A stretch of DNA of 64,000 nucleotides from the NCBI GenBank assembly GCA_017404785.1, contig JAFRBQ010000008.1, forward strand, positions 168,212-232,211, given 5' to 3'. The DNA is from Erysipelotrichaceae bacterium (lineage in GTDB: Bacteria > Bacillota_I > Bacilli_A > Erysipelotrichales > Erysipelotrichaceae). The notes beneath the pieces are model-generated. The model saw only the letters and a list, made by a program, of their open reading frames with translations, did no database searches and was not told the DNA's origin. The position numbers were made by a program, and so were the translations under genes. This document shows, piece by piece, positions 7,577-15,781 of the stretch (positions are counted from its first letter, which is position 1; every line of letters starts with the position of its first letter).

Positions 7577-9472
7577 ATGTATTATTTAATAATTCTCGCG
7601 GTCATTGTCCAGATCATTGGTTTCTATAGAGCGTATAAGGTAAGAAGCGATTACCAGTCCTTTTCAGCTATCCTGACGGTAACGTCATCTATCTGTATCG
7701 GTATTCTGACCTTCCCGTATTTTATGATGGATGGCGATGATCTTTTCATCACGATCCTGCATACCTTCAAATACGGTATCTCTTCAGTAGGACTGAGTGT
7801 CTATGGTGATATCATTTCGACCCTGGGCATGGAAGGGCCGCTCAGGACCATTTATACAGTCTATCTGTATTCACTTTATCTGATTGCTCCGATAAGTGCT
7901 TCGATCTTCATCGTCAGCTTCTCAAGATCGATCGTCAGATTCTTCAAGATGATCGGTCGCAGAAAGATCCACATCTTCTCTAGTCTGGATGATCGTTCGC
8001 TGGCGATCTTTGAAAGCATCTGTGAAGAAGAAGACAGCACTCAGGCAGCTGTTTTCTGCAACTGTGATAATTCATATGATGAACTGGAAAACAGGGCCAG
8101 AAGTCTGCATGGCTTCCTGATCGAAAAGGACATCTGTTCCTATAAACTCAATAAGCGCAAGAAGTATGAGTTCTATGTGCTCGATGATGATGAACAGGCT
8201 TGTCTCAACAAGACTTCAAAGCTCTGTCAGCATCTTCTGGAATCAAAGAACTATGTAAAGGAAAACGTCATCGTCAGATTCATGGTCGCCGATGACAATA
8301 TTGAACTGATCAGAAATCTGGATGAACGTTATGGAAAAGATGTTTATCTGCGTCATATCGATGAGTACAATACCCTGGCAACGGATATTCTGATGAAGCA
8401 CAAGGAAGTTCTTACCAGCAAGAATCGTCGGGCTATCTTCCTTTTTGGCGCAAACAGTCTGGTCAAGGCACTCTTCAACAATCTGCTGTGTCTTTTGAAC
8501 CAGCCTCATTCTTCGTTTGATATCCACGTCTTTGATAGAGACATCAGAAGCATGGCTGAGAGTATCAAAGCCAATTCCCCGGAGATACTGAATCTTGATT
8601 TTGAAAGATACTTTTCGCAGAAACTGGAAGCTGATGCCCGATACAGCGTTCACTTCCATGAGATAGATGAGAGCGATCCGGAATTCCCTGGTTATGTGGA
8701 AGAGATCGTCAGACCTGACATGATCTTTGTCTGTGGCGAAGATGATCAGCGCAATTTCACGATCAGTGAGAATCTCAAGCGTCTTTTTACCTATAAGGAT
8801 GGCAAGCTCAGATATCCAAAGATCATCTGCCTGATGAGAAGTCCGCAGCTCTACAGCATGATCGAAGACAAGTCGATTGAATTCTTCGGCAGCTATGATG
8901 ATATCTATGATTACAATCAGCTGATCAATCCGCAGATCGAAAGGGCAGCCAAACGTGCACACCTTTCCTATCTGGGAGATGATGCTCTGTATAAGAGCGA
9001 GAGCGAACAGGAGAAGCTGCTTGATGAGACAGGTTTCTATCAGTTCTCCAATCAGCATTCTTCCTTCAATGTCGCTTTAGGCCTCAACTACCATCTGGCC
9101 TATATCCTCAATCAGAACAGGGAAGACGAGAAGGGATCGGAGTTTGTCAAGCGCTGGTTGAGTGATCGTTTCAATATGGCGTCACTGGCTGAATGCGAAC
9201 ATCAGCGCTGGAATACCTACCAGAGAATCCAGGGCTATCGCGGTGTCAGCGATGAACAGCTGGAGACCATGTTTGAAAACTACAAGGGCGGAAGCATCAA
9301 GGACAATAACCTGCTTCTTCATCCTGCACTTGTTGAATACTATCAGCTGCAGGAAAGAGAAGAAAGAGTCGATGCCCTGTACAATAAGTACGGTATCGAC
9401 AGAAAATCGAAGTATATTCAGCTCGATAAGGATATCCTGAGAAAGATCATGGTCATTCTGGAATATGAGTAG
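7577..9472 (+). CDS. Membrane protein with two TrkA-N-like Rossmann domains and a RyR domain
   Basis: The product has 631 residues. The start at 7577 was chosen over ATG 7556 because AGGAG lies five bases upstream. Membrane segments lie near residues 1-17, 30-51 and 95-117, with a conserved-looking loop between the last two. Two Rossmann-like repeats follow (about 129-275 and 284-430; IHIFSSLDD and IFLFGANSLVKALF), resembling the TrkA-N/RCK fold of K+ channels and transporters. The C terminus (about 535-600) carries LAECEHQRWNTYQRIQGYR, the pattern of the bacterial RyR domain. The gene overlaps the TIR gene by eight bases, so the two proteins are translationally coupled. A role as a membrane sensor of a nucleotide or ion signal is inferred. 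The RyR call is by eye. Confidence 0.75.
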   Translation: MYYLIILAVIVQIIGFYRAYKVRSDYQSFSAILTVTSSICIGILTFPYFMMDGDDLFITILHTFKYGISSVGLSVYGDIISTLGMEGPLRTIYTVYLYSLYLIAPISASIFIVSFSRSIVRFFKMIGRRKIHIFSSLDDRSLAIFESICEEEDSTQAAVFCNCDNSYDELENRARSLHGFLIEKDICSYKLNKRKKYEFYVLDDDEQACLNKTSKLCQHLLESKNYVKENVIVRFMVADDNIELIRNLDERYGKDVYLRHIDEYNTLATDILMKHKEVLTSKNRRAIFLFGANSLVKALFNNLLCLLNQPHSSFDIHVFDRDIRSMAESIKANSPEILNLDFERYFSQKLEADARYSVHFHEIDESDPEFPGYVEEIVRPDMIFVCGEDDQRNFTISENLKRLFTYKDGKLRYPKIICLMRSPQLYSMIEDKSIEFFGSYDDIYDYNQLINPQIERAAKRAHLSYLGDDALYKSESEQEKLLDETGFYQFSNQHSSFNVALGLNYHLAYILNQNREDEKGSEFVKRWLSDRFNMASLAECEHQRWNTYQRIQGYRGVSDEQLETMFENYKGGSIKDNNLLLHPALVEYYQLQEREERVDALYNKYGIDRKSKYIQLDKDILRKIMVILEYE

Positions 9473-12400
9473 CGTACATTACGACGGGTTTATTTCCTAT
9501 CGTCACAATAAAAGAGATACAGCTGTAGCCATTGAGATCCAGCACTCTCTGGAACATTTTCATATTCCCAAGGCCATCAAAGAGAAATATCAAAAGCAGG
9601 GTTTTGAAAGGATCTTCAGAGATGAGGAAGAACTCAATACCGGTGCTGATCTGGCCAAGAAGATCGAAGATGCCCTTGATAATTCGGAATATCTGATCAT
9701 CATCTGTTCAAATGAATACACAAAATCAAAATGGTGTCTGCTGGAAGTAGAGACCTTTTTGAAAAAACATGATCCTGATCATGTTCTGTGTGTGCTATCT
9801 GAAGGAGAACCGCCCACGATCTTCCCGGAAGCGCTTCTGAAAAAAGGAGAACCGCTGGCTTGCGATTATCGCATGGAATTCAAGGAGGCCAGAAGGAGCC
9901 AACTTCCTAAGCTTGCCTCAACGATGATCGGCTGCACCTATGATGAATTGGTGATGAGACAGGAAAAGTATCGCCGCAAAAGAGCACTGATCCTTGCTGG
10001 TATCATTGCCTCTTTGGCGATCATTGCGATCTCTTATCTTCTGTATTCAAATGCCCGGATCAGGGAAAACTATAACAACACACTGATAAACGAATCCAAG
10101 ATCCTGGCCAAGGAATCCCTTGATTTCTATGATGAGAAAGATCGCTACAATGCGATCTTAAGAGCTTTGCAGGCACTGCCAAGTGAGAAGCTTGATCGGC
10201 CATTGACTGATGAAGCACAGTTTGCCTTGACCAGAGCTACCTATACCTATCAGATGACAAGATACTGTACGGAGATCGGAAGGATCGACAGCTTCAATGA
10301 TATAAGCGAATTCTTCATCTCAAATGACAGTCGTTATCTTGTCTATCTTGATGAGGGCAAAAACATTCATACATACGATCTGATAAATGATGAGGAAGTC
10401 ATTGATTTCCGTTTTGTTTCATTTGACATTGCCAATATCCATGAAGGAAAAAGCGGTGAAGTGATCGCTTACAGCAATGGCAAAGTCTACAGTTATGATT
10501 TTCTGAAGGGTGAAGAGAAATGGTCAGCTCCTTTAAAACGTCAGACCTTTTCTATCAGCCATCCAAGCGATGATCATAAGCTGATCGCCTGCAGCAATGC
10601 TGATACGCTGGAAATATTAAACACTGAAGGAAAGAGCGAATCCGAACTTCAGCTTCCTGAAGATTATGACGGCTACATCAGAGACTTTGCCTGGTCCAAG
10701 GATGGAAAGCTGATCGCCATCAATACCAGAGATTCTTCCTACTTAAGTGAAGTGGGCATCTTCGATCTAGAGAGCAAGGAGTTTACAGATCTGAGTGAAA
10801 AGCTTAACGGTATCCTCTATATGGAATTCAGTGAAGATGGAATTCTCTATTTTCTGGAGGACAGAAGGGAAGATTATTCTTCGCTGATCCGCAATGTTGA
10901 GACCAATGTGGTATCAAATTATATCCTGCATGCCTATAAGGACAATAAAGAGCTTTATGAACTTTCCTTTGACAGCAATGCCCTGTTCGATGAGATAAAG
11001 GTCCTTGTGAAAGGTGATGATCATGTCTTTGTCTTCGGCAATCAGGTCTATCTGATCGATCAATCGGGGAAAATAAGCGAGACCTACAGTGTCAAAGGTA
11101 CGATCTCCAAGGTCTTCTACACTACCGAAGACAACATCCACATTGCCTGCAGCAATGGCTATGTCGGAGATCTCTATTATGATGATGGCCACTCTGTTTT
11201 GATCAAGAACTTCCCGGAAGCCTATGATGATATCAAGACGACCATCAACAGTAAAGCCGGTGGTCTTAACTTCTACGTCCTGAAGGATGGCGATATCAAA
11301 CTGTTTGAGAATACCTACGATGATACGCTTGTAACTATTGAAGATGCGCCATTCTATTTTTCACCACAGGAGAAGATCATTGATGATGATCTCATGATGA
11401 TGAAGGCTGATGATCTTATCTGTTTTGCGGATCTTAAGGATATCACCATCAGATCAGCGATCAGAATGGAAGAAAATGCCTACTATCATCTGCTCGACCT
11501 GTTTGAAGACAAAGGCTATGTCCTTAAATGCGACAGCGGCACTCCGTGTGTACTCCTTACGATCGACAGTTCAAATGGCGAGACCCTTGAATCCAAAGAA
11601 CTGCCATTCAGGGATTTCTATGAGAGTCAGAACTTCTTTGCCTTCCCATTGAACATCAATGAAGCGATCTTCTTTGATCAGTTCTATGCATATCCATCAG
11701 CTATAGTTGCATGTGATCACAGGCTCTACTACCATGATTTCTATGATCTCAATACGATCCATATCTATGATCTTGAAAGAAAGGAAGAAAGAACAGTCAA
11801 ACCGGATCTTGAAAACCTAGTCCTGGTCAATAACAACAATTCCTATTTCTATCCTTCAGAGCTCCTCGTATTTGATCAGGGAAACAAGATCTACACGACC
11901 GCTCATGATGCTTCCGCTGCTGACCCGCTTTCGGAAAGATACGCTCTTTATATCGATTTAAGCGATTCATCAGTTCACTGTTTGGACAAAGTTCCTTCAA
12001 CAGGATTCTATGCCTATGGCAAAGATAATATTCTGGTCTATAGTGATGAAAACGATCTTAACATCGTCGATACAATTAAAAACAGTACTATTGAGATCCC
12101 AAGCCCGCAGAAGGCTATTTCCTTCTTCTATTACGAAAACAGGCTCTATACAGTAAATCCCGATAATACACTGGTTATCTATGAAAACGGTGAACCGGTA
12201 AGAACGGTCGTCCTTGAAAGCAATGTGGATATCTCCATGTGTCCAAATAAACTGGTCAGATTTGAAGTATATGACAGAGAACTGTTCATCTACATCGATA
12301 CGATGCTGTTCATTGTCAATCTTGATTCGGATTCGGCCAGGACATTATACGATTATCAGGAAAACGTCTTAGGTTACTTCAATGATCATTTTATCGTCTT

Positions 12401-12512
12401 TGGCTATGATGGAAGAAAGAATGATTCTCTGATCTATCTGGGTGAATATAAGCGATACAGTCTTGATGAGCTCATCGAAAGAGCCCACAGACAGCTTGAA
12501 GAATTTGATTGA
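9465..12512 (+). CDS. Membrane TIR-domain protein with large C-terminal beta-propeller region
   Basis: The product has 1015 residues. Residues 1-150 form a TIR domain: DGFISYRH at the N terminus, FRDEEELNTGADL, and NEYTKSKWCLLEVE, where E94 is placed like the catalytic Glu of NAD-cleaving TIRs. One membrane helix lies at about 173-194. A helical stretch (ESKILAKESLDFY, NAILRALQALPSE) resembles the linker that joins effector domains to WD40-type repeats. The remaining ~740 residues are repetitive beta strands with propeller-like blades, enough for two propellers. The C-terminal part is probably outside the cell if TIR is cytoplasmic. Such layouts suggest ligand sensing coupled to NAD+ cleavage or signalling. 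It is partner to the RyR gene, with a terminator following. The TIR call is strong; the function is inferred. Confidence 0.85.
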   Translation: MSSVHYDGFISYRHNKRDTAVAIEIQHSLEHFHIPKAIKEKYQKQGFERIFRDEEELNTGADLAKKIEDALDNSEYLIIICSNEYTKSKWCLLEVETFLKKHDPDHVLCVLSEGEPPTIFPEALLKKGEPLACDYRMEFKEARRSQLPKLASTMIGCTYDELVMRQEKYRRKRALILAGIIASLAIIAISYLLYSNARIRENYNNTLINESKILAKESLDFYDEKDRYNAILRALQALPSEKLDRPLTDEAQFALTRATYTYQMTRYCTEIGRIDSFNDISEFFISNDSRYLVYLDEGKNIHTYDLINDEEVIDFRFVSFDIANIHEGKSGEVIAYSNGKVYSYDFLKGEEKWSAPLKRQTFSISHPSDDHKLIACSNADTLEILNTEGKSESELQLPEDYDGYIRDFAWSKDGKLIAINTRDSSYLSEVGIFDLESKEFTDLSEKLNGILYMEFSEDGILYFLEDRREDYSSLIRNVETNVVSNYILHAYKDNKELYELSFDSNALFDEIKVLVKGDDHVFVFGNQVYLIDQSGKISETYSVKGTISKVFYTTEDNIHIACSNGYVGDLYYDDGHSVLIKNFPEAYDDIKTTINSKAGGLNFYVLKDGDIKLFENTYDDTLVTIEDAPFYFSPQEKIIDDDLMMMKADDLICFADLKDITIRSAIRMEENAYYHLLDLFEDKGYVLKCDSGTPCVLLTIDSSNGETLESKELPFRDFYESQNFFAFPLNINEAIFFDQFYAYPSAIVACDHRLYYHDFYDLNTIHIYDLERKEERTVKPDLENLVLVNNNNSYFYPSELLVFDQGNKIYTTAHDASAADPLSERYALYIDLSDSSVHCLDKVPSTGFYAYGKDNILVYSDENDLNIVDTIKNSTIEIPSPQKAISFFYYENRLYTVNPDNTLVIYENGEPVRTVVLESNVDISMCPNKLVRFEVYDRELFIYIDTMLFIVNLDSDSARTLYDYQENVLGYFNDHFIVFGYDGRKNDSLIYLGEYKRYSLDELIERAHRQLEEFD

Positions 12513-12520
12513 ACAAAATA

Positions 12521-12546
12521 AAGAGAGACTTGATGAAGTCTCTCTT
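12521..12546. terminator. Bidirectional terminator between TIR gene and arsR
   Basis: The perfect 11-bp stem AAGAGAGACTT / AAGTCTCTCTT has a GATG loop. The minus-strand side overlaps the arsR stop codon (12545-12547). Confidence 0.8.
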
Positions 12547-12835
12547 ATTCTTCTACATGTTCAATGCCTTGCGAAATTATATTGTAGACATGATCGTCGT
12601 CGAGGGAATAATATACCGTTTTTCCTTCACGACGGTTTTTTACCAGCTTGGAATTTTTCAGAATCCTCAGCTGATGGGATATGGCTGATTGGTTCATGTT
12701 CAGCAGTTCGCAGATTTCGCTTACGCTCAGTTCTTTGTTGAAAAGCGTATACAGGATCCTGATCCTGGTGGAATCGGCGAAGTTCTTGAACAGTTCAGCT
12801 ACATCATAAAGAGTGTTTTCATTAAATTTCTTCAT
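12545..12835 (-). CDS. ArsR/SmtB-family zinc-sensing repressor
   Basis: The product is a 96-residue winged-helix repressor. The start is MKKFNENTLYD; its ATG overlaps the ATPase stop as TGATG, and the longer upstream reading lies inside the ATPase gene. The recognition helix region is LLNMNQSAISHQLRILKNSKLV. The C-terminal helix has Asp-x-His, ten residues, then His-x2-Glu (DDHVYNIISQGIEHVEE). This is the alpha5 zinc site of CzrA/SmtB with the last His replaced by Glu. No alpha3N Cys pair is present, which argues against a Cd/Pb CadC type. It is the last gene of the efflux operon and probably binds the operator at 14944-14963, releasing it when zinc is high. Confidence 0.88.
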   Translation of the reverse strand: MKKFNENTLYDVAELFKNFADSTRIRILYTLFNKELSVSEICELLNMNQSAISHQLRILKNSKLVKNRREGKTVYYSLDDDHVYNIISQGIEHVEE

Positions 12836-14706
12836 CAGATATTCTTTACTCCTAAAGCTCTGATGGCATTGATTACAGCTATGACCATGACACCGACATC
12901 GGCGAAGATGGCCAGCCACATCTGCGCGATACCTACAGCCGACAGGATCAGGGTGATGATCTTGACAGCGATCGCAAAGCTGATGTTTTCATAGACGATA
13001 CGCATGCATTTGCGGGCGATCTTGATGGCTTTGGCGATCTTCAGTGGATCATCATCCATCAGTACGACATCTGCAGCTTCGATCGCCGCATCGGAACCTA
13101 AAGAACCCATTGCGATACCGACATCAGCCATGGAGATGACCGGCGCATCATTGATGCCGTCACCGACAAATGCCAGGGTCTCATTCTCGCTTTTTTCCTT
13201 GAGCAGTTTTTCAACTTCAGTTACCTTGTCCTGTGGTAACAGTTCATAACGGACTTCATCGATGCCTAGTTTATCACTCACAGCTAAGGCGATCTTTTTC
13301 TCATCGCCTGTCAACATAATCGTCTTCTTGACACCATTGTGCTTGAGCTCTTCAATAGCCTGTTTGGCATTCTTCTTGATCTTGTCACCGATGTGGATGT
13401 GACCTTTATATTCTCCATCGATCGCGATATGAACGATCGTGCCGTCATCATCGCAATGACTTGCTTCGATATTGTGATCTCTCAGCAGTTTTTCATTTCC
13501 GATCAGAACACTTCGATCATCGATGATAGCTTCGATACCTTTACCGGCATTTTCCCTGATGGATTTTATCCTGTCTTTGTCAAGGTCCTTTCCGTATTCC
13601 TTGATTATCGATCTGCCGATCGGATGGTTGGAATAAGCTTCCCCGTGAGCTGCATAATCGAGCAGTTCATCTTTGGTCATGTTGGAATTATGGATCGTTG
13701 TGACTTCAAAGATGCCCAGAGTCACTGTTCCGGTCTTATCGAAGGCTACATATCTGGTCTTGGATAATGATTCCAGATAGTTCGAACCTTTGATCAGGAC
13801 GCCGACCTTGCTGGCACCACCGATTCCGGCAAAGAAGGTGAGCGGGATCGAAATGACCAGTGCACAAGGACACGAGATGACTAGGAAGGTCAGAGCTCTG
13901 AAGACCCAGGTGCTGAAATCCCAAGGCTGATTCAATATCAGTTTATTGAACAGCGGCGGTATTATGGCCAGCGCCAGAGCGCTGTAGCAGACAGCCGGAG
14001 TGTAATACTTCGCAAACTTGCTGATGAAATCCTCGGATTTCGATTTGTTACTGGTGGCATTCTCGATCAGGTCCAGAACCTTGGATACGGTCGATTCGCC
14101 AAATTCCTTGGTCGTTCTGATTCTGATCGGCGAGGTCATATTGATGCATCCGGAAATGACATCATCGCCTGTTGCCACATCTCGAGGCTTTGATTCGCCA
14201 GTTAGAGCTGAGGTATTGAGCGATGTCTCTCCCTCAATGATCGTTCCATCAAGCGGGATCTTTTCACCGACTTTGACGATTATGACATCACCGACATGGA
14301 CATCATTGGGATCGACCTGGACTAGCTGATCATCCTGTTCGATATTGGCGTAGTCCGGCCTGATATCCATGAGCTTGGCGATGTTCTTTCTCGATCTTCC
14401 GACCGCATAGGACTGGAACCATTCACCGATCTGGTAGAACAGCATGACTTCCACACCTTCATGGTATTCACCCAAGGCGATCGCACCGATCGTAGCCACA
14501 GCCATCAGGAAATTTTCATCAAATGACTCATGGTTCTTAATACTCAGGAAAGCTTTTCTGAGTATATCGTGGCCAACGATGAGATATGGCACCATATACA
14601 TCGCAAATTCCAGATATTTATTATCAACAGGGATGAAATGAATAATGATCAGAAGTAAGAAAGAAATGATGATCCGATAGAGATTCTTCTTCTGTTTCTT
14701 ACTCAT
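12835..14706 (-). CDS. Zn/Cd-type P1B heavy-metal ATPase
   Basis: This 623-residue membrane pump exports soft divalent metals using ATP. Visible motifs are SCPCALVIS (the CPC metal site in a membrane helix), TGES in the actuator domain, DKTGTVT with the phosphorylated Asp, an HP motif (SNHPIGRS) and GDGINDAPVI. The first two membrane helices begin directly at the N terminus: the usual HMA metal-binding domain is absent and is encoded by the separate upstream gene. The length, CPC motif and an ArsR partner with an alpha5 zinc site favour zinc/cadmium (ZntA/CadA type) over copper. It overlaps the HMA gene by four bases and arsR by one. Confidence 0.93.
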   Translation of the reverse strand: MSKKQKKNLYRIIISFLLLIIIHFIPVDNKYLEFAMYMVPYLIVGHDILRKAFLSIKNHESFDENFLMAVATIGAIALGEYHEGVEVMLFYQIGEWFQSYAVGRSRKNIAKLMDIRPDYANIEQDDQLVQVDPNDVHVGDVIIVKVGEKIPLDGTIIEGETSLNTSALTGESKPRDVATGDDVISGCINMTSPIRIRTTKEFGESTVSKVLDLIENATSNKSKSEDFISKFAKYYTPAVCYSALALAIIPPLFNKLILNQPWDFSTWVFRALTFLVISCPCALVISIPLTFFAGIGGASKVGVLIKGSNYLESLSKTRYVAFDKTGTVTLGIFEVTTIHNSNMTKDELLDYAAHGEAYSNHPIGRSIIKEYGKDLDKDRIKSIRENAGKGIEAIIDDRSVLIGNEKLLRDHNIEASHCDDDGTIVHIAIDGEYKGHIHIGDKIKKNAKQAIEELKHNGVKKTIMLTGDEKKIALAVSDKLGIDEVRYELLPQDKVTEVEKLLKEKSENETLAFVGDGINDAPVISMADVGIAMGSLGSDAAIEAADVVLMDDDPLKIAKAIKIARKCMRIVYENISFAIAVKIITLILSAVGIAQMWLAIFADVGVMVIAVINAIRALGVKNI

Positions 14707-14921
14707 AGATAGATCTCACAGTCGTCTTCAACTTTCTTGCAGTTCTTCAATACTTCCTTCATTACTTCTTTTTCATTGACGCCTTCTTCAAATTCAACAT
14801 TCATTTTGAGTGTCATGAAGTTGACAGTTGCATTCTTTACACCCTTGGTGTTCTTGGTTGCTTCTTCCATCTTGTTTGCACAGTTGGCGCAATCTACTTC
14901 GATTTTATAAGTCTTTTTCAT
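14703..14921 (-). CDS. HMA-domain metal chaperone
   Basis: The product is a 72-residue heavy-metal-associated domain with the metal motif DCANCANK (C-x2-C) and the beta-alpha-beta-beta-alpha-beta pattern. The start MKKTYKIEV was chosen because GGAGG lies eight bases upstream; a longer reading would start inside the operator. The acidic ending (KVEDDCEIYL) adds another Cys and fits a Zn2+ preference. It is the first gene of the operon and overlaps the ATPase as ATGA. It probably hands metal to the pump, doing the job of the missing fused HMA domain. Confidence 0.88.
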   Translation of the reverse strand: MKKTYKIEVDCANCANKMEEATKNTKGVKNATVNFMTLKMNVEFEEGVNEKEVMKEVLKNCKKVEDDCEIYL

Positions 14922-14943
14922 ATCTATATCCTCCATATTGAAC

Positions 14944-14994
14944 ATATGAACAACTGTTCATATATATAATAGTACTATCTTTTTAATATGGCAA
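14944..14994 (-). promoter_or_regulatory. Metal-efflux promoter with ArsR/SmtB operator
   Basis: On the minus strand TTGCCA (14989-14994), a 17-base spacer and TATTAT (14966-14971) form the promoter. Just downstream lies a perfect inverted repeat, ATATGAACA (14944-14952), AC, TGTTCATAT (14955-14963), which matches the known SmtB/CzrA-type operator. A repressor there would cover the transcription start. Confidence 0.88.
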
Positions 14995-15017
14995 TATGAA
15001 AATGATTAAAATGTAAA

Positions 15018-15103
15018 GTTACAACTCTATTTTGAATAGAACAACTCTATTTTGAATGGAGAAAAATTTTAAAAAATCAAGTTACAACTCTATTTTGAAT
15101 GGA
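15018..15103. repeat. Three copies of a 20-bp repeat
   Basis: The unit ACAACTCTATTTTGAATGGA occurs at 15021-15040 (one mismatch, AATAGA), directly again at 15041-15060, and at 15084-15103. The first and third copies are preceded by GTT. An AT-rich 23-base spacer separates copies two and three. The purpose is unknown. The TTTTGAATGG core recalls part of type II CRISPR repeats, but the spacing is wrong for an array. Confidence 0.8.
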
Positions 15104-15126
15104 TGACCTTAACCGGTCATCTTTTT
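15102..15126 (+). terminator. Terminator directly after the repeats
   Basis: The stem GATGACC / GGTCATC with a TTAACC loop is followed by TTTTT. It implies a plus-strand transcript that crosses the repeats without a coding gene. The third repeat runs into the stem. Confidence 0.75.
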
Positions 15127-15223
15127 ATTATTCAAAATCTGATTCAGCATATCACTTTCCGATATTTTCGGGACCCTACGCTTATCTTTCTTTTCAGACT
15201 TCAGCTTCTTGAAAACCTTCTTT
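15127..15223. other. AT-rich stretch, possible gene debris on the minus strand
   Basis: The minus strand here reads a lysine-rich open stretch ending KISESDMLNQILNNKKMTG, but it has no start codon, no ribosome site and a stop just upstream. It may be the tail of a decayed gene. Nothing else was recognised. Confidence 0.3.
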
Positions 15224-15253
15224 TTGTTAGTGTTTTTTGCCTTAAAATATAAT
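15224..15253 (+). promoter_or_regulatory. Promoter of first leader peptide gene
   Basis: TTGTTA (15224-15229), an 18-base spacer and TATAAT (15248-15253) precede the gene at 15293, which has a strong AAAGGAGG site at 15277-15284. Confidence 0.65.
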
Positions 15254-15292
15254 TATTCGTATAAATATATATAGAAAAAGGAGGACATCAGG

Positions 15293-15592
15293 ATGAAAAA
15301 AGAAAACATTATTGATGACAACGATCTTATGAAAGTATCTGGTGGTAAAACAAGGCCAGGAAAAACACCACCAACTTATACAGACTATATGCCTGATGAT
15401 TATACAATAAATGGTTATACACTAGGGGAGGCTATTTCTGCACTTAATGAAATGGCTATTACAGGTATGGGATCAGCAGTTCAGTTTGCTAATGGTGCTT
15501 TATTTCCTCATGAAGGTTGGAGACATTTCTATTCTGAAGGTATAGAAATTGTTACTGAAAGAATGTTTAACTATCACTATCACAATAACTAA
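15293..15592 (+). CDS. Double-glycine leader peptide, possible bacteriocin-like or secreted peptide
   Basis: The product has 99 residues. It starts with an acidic leader ending LMKVSGG at residues 12-18, the pattern cut by C39 peptidase ABC exporters. The predicted mature part is 81 residues, rich in Pro, Thr and Gly at first (KTRPGKTPPTYTDY), then a hydrophobic middle (LGEAISALNEMAITGMGSAVQFANG) and a His/Tyr-rich end. It has no Cys. Codon use is more AT-rich than in the flanking chromosome. No exporter or immunity gene is in the window. It shares its leader type with the peptide at 16720. Bacteriocin or signalling activity is a guess from the leader alone. Confidence 0.72.
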   Translation: MKKENIIDDNDLMKVSGGKTRPGKTPPTYTDYMPDDYTINGYTLGEAISALNEMAITGMGSAVQFANGALFPHEGWRHFYSEGIEIVTERMFNYHYHNN

Positions 15593-15689
15593 ATATTAAA
15601 CGTTAGATAAAGATTTTTCTATTATGAAATCAGGAAGATCTGTACCTGATCACAGTAGAAGCAAATAAGGTTTAATCGATATGATAAAG

Positions 15690-15724
15690 AGGTCAGGATC
15701 ACCAGTTGTTCCTGGCCTTTCTTT
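15690..15724 (+). terminator. Probable terminator after the first leader peptide
   Basis: AGGTCAGG pairs with CCTGGCCT (one G-T pair) across a 13-base loop, followed by a T-rich tail (TTCTTTCT). Confidence 0.5.
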
Positions 15725-15781
15725 CTGTAGGCATACAGATCGAAAGAACTGGGCAAAGTAAGAACGCACGGTTTTTTAAGC

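Noticed and set aside
8243-9058. Long minus-strand frame of 271 codons inside the RyR gene
   Set aside because: It lies fully antisense to a clear gene, has no ribosome site and no recognisable domain; codon bias on the coding strand creates such frames. The same applies to minus-strand frames at 48777-49346 and 50730-51323.
15018-15103. CRISPR array
   Set aside because: Only three 20-bp copies, two of them without any spacer, and no cas genes. Kept as a repeat, with a relic as one possible reading.
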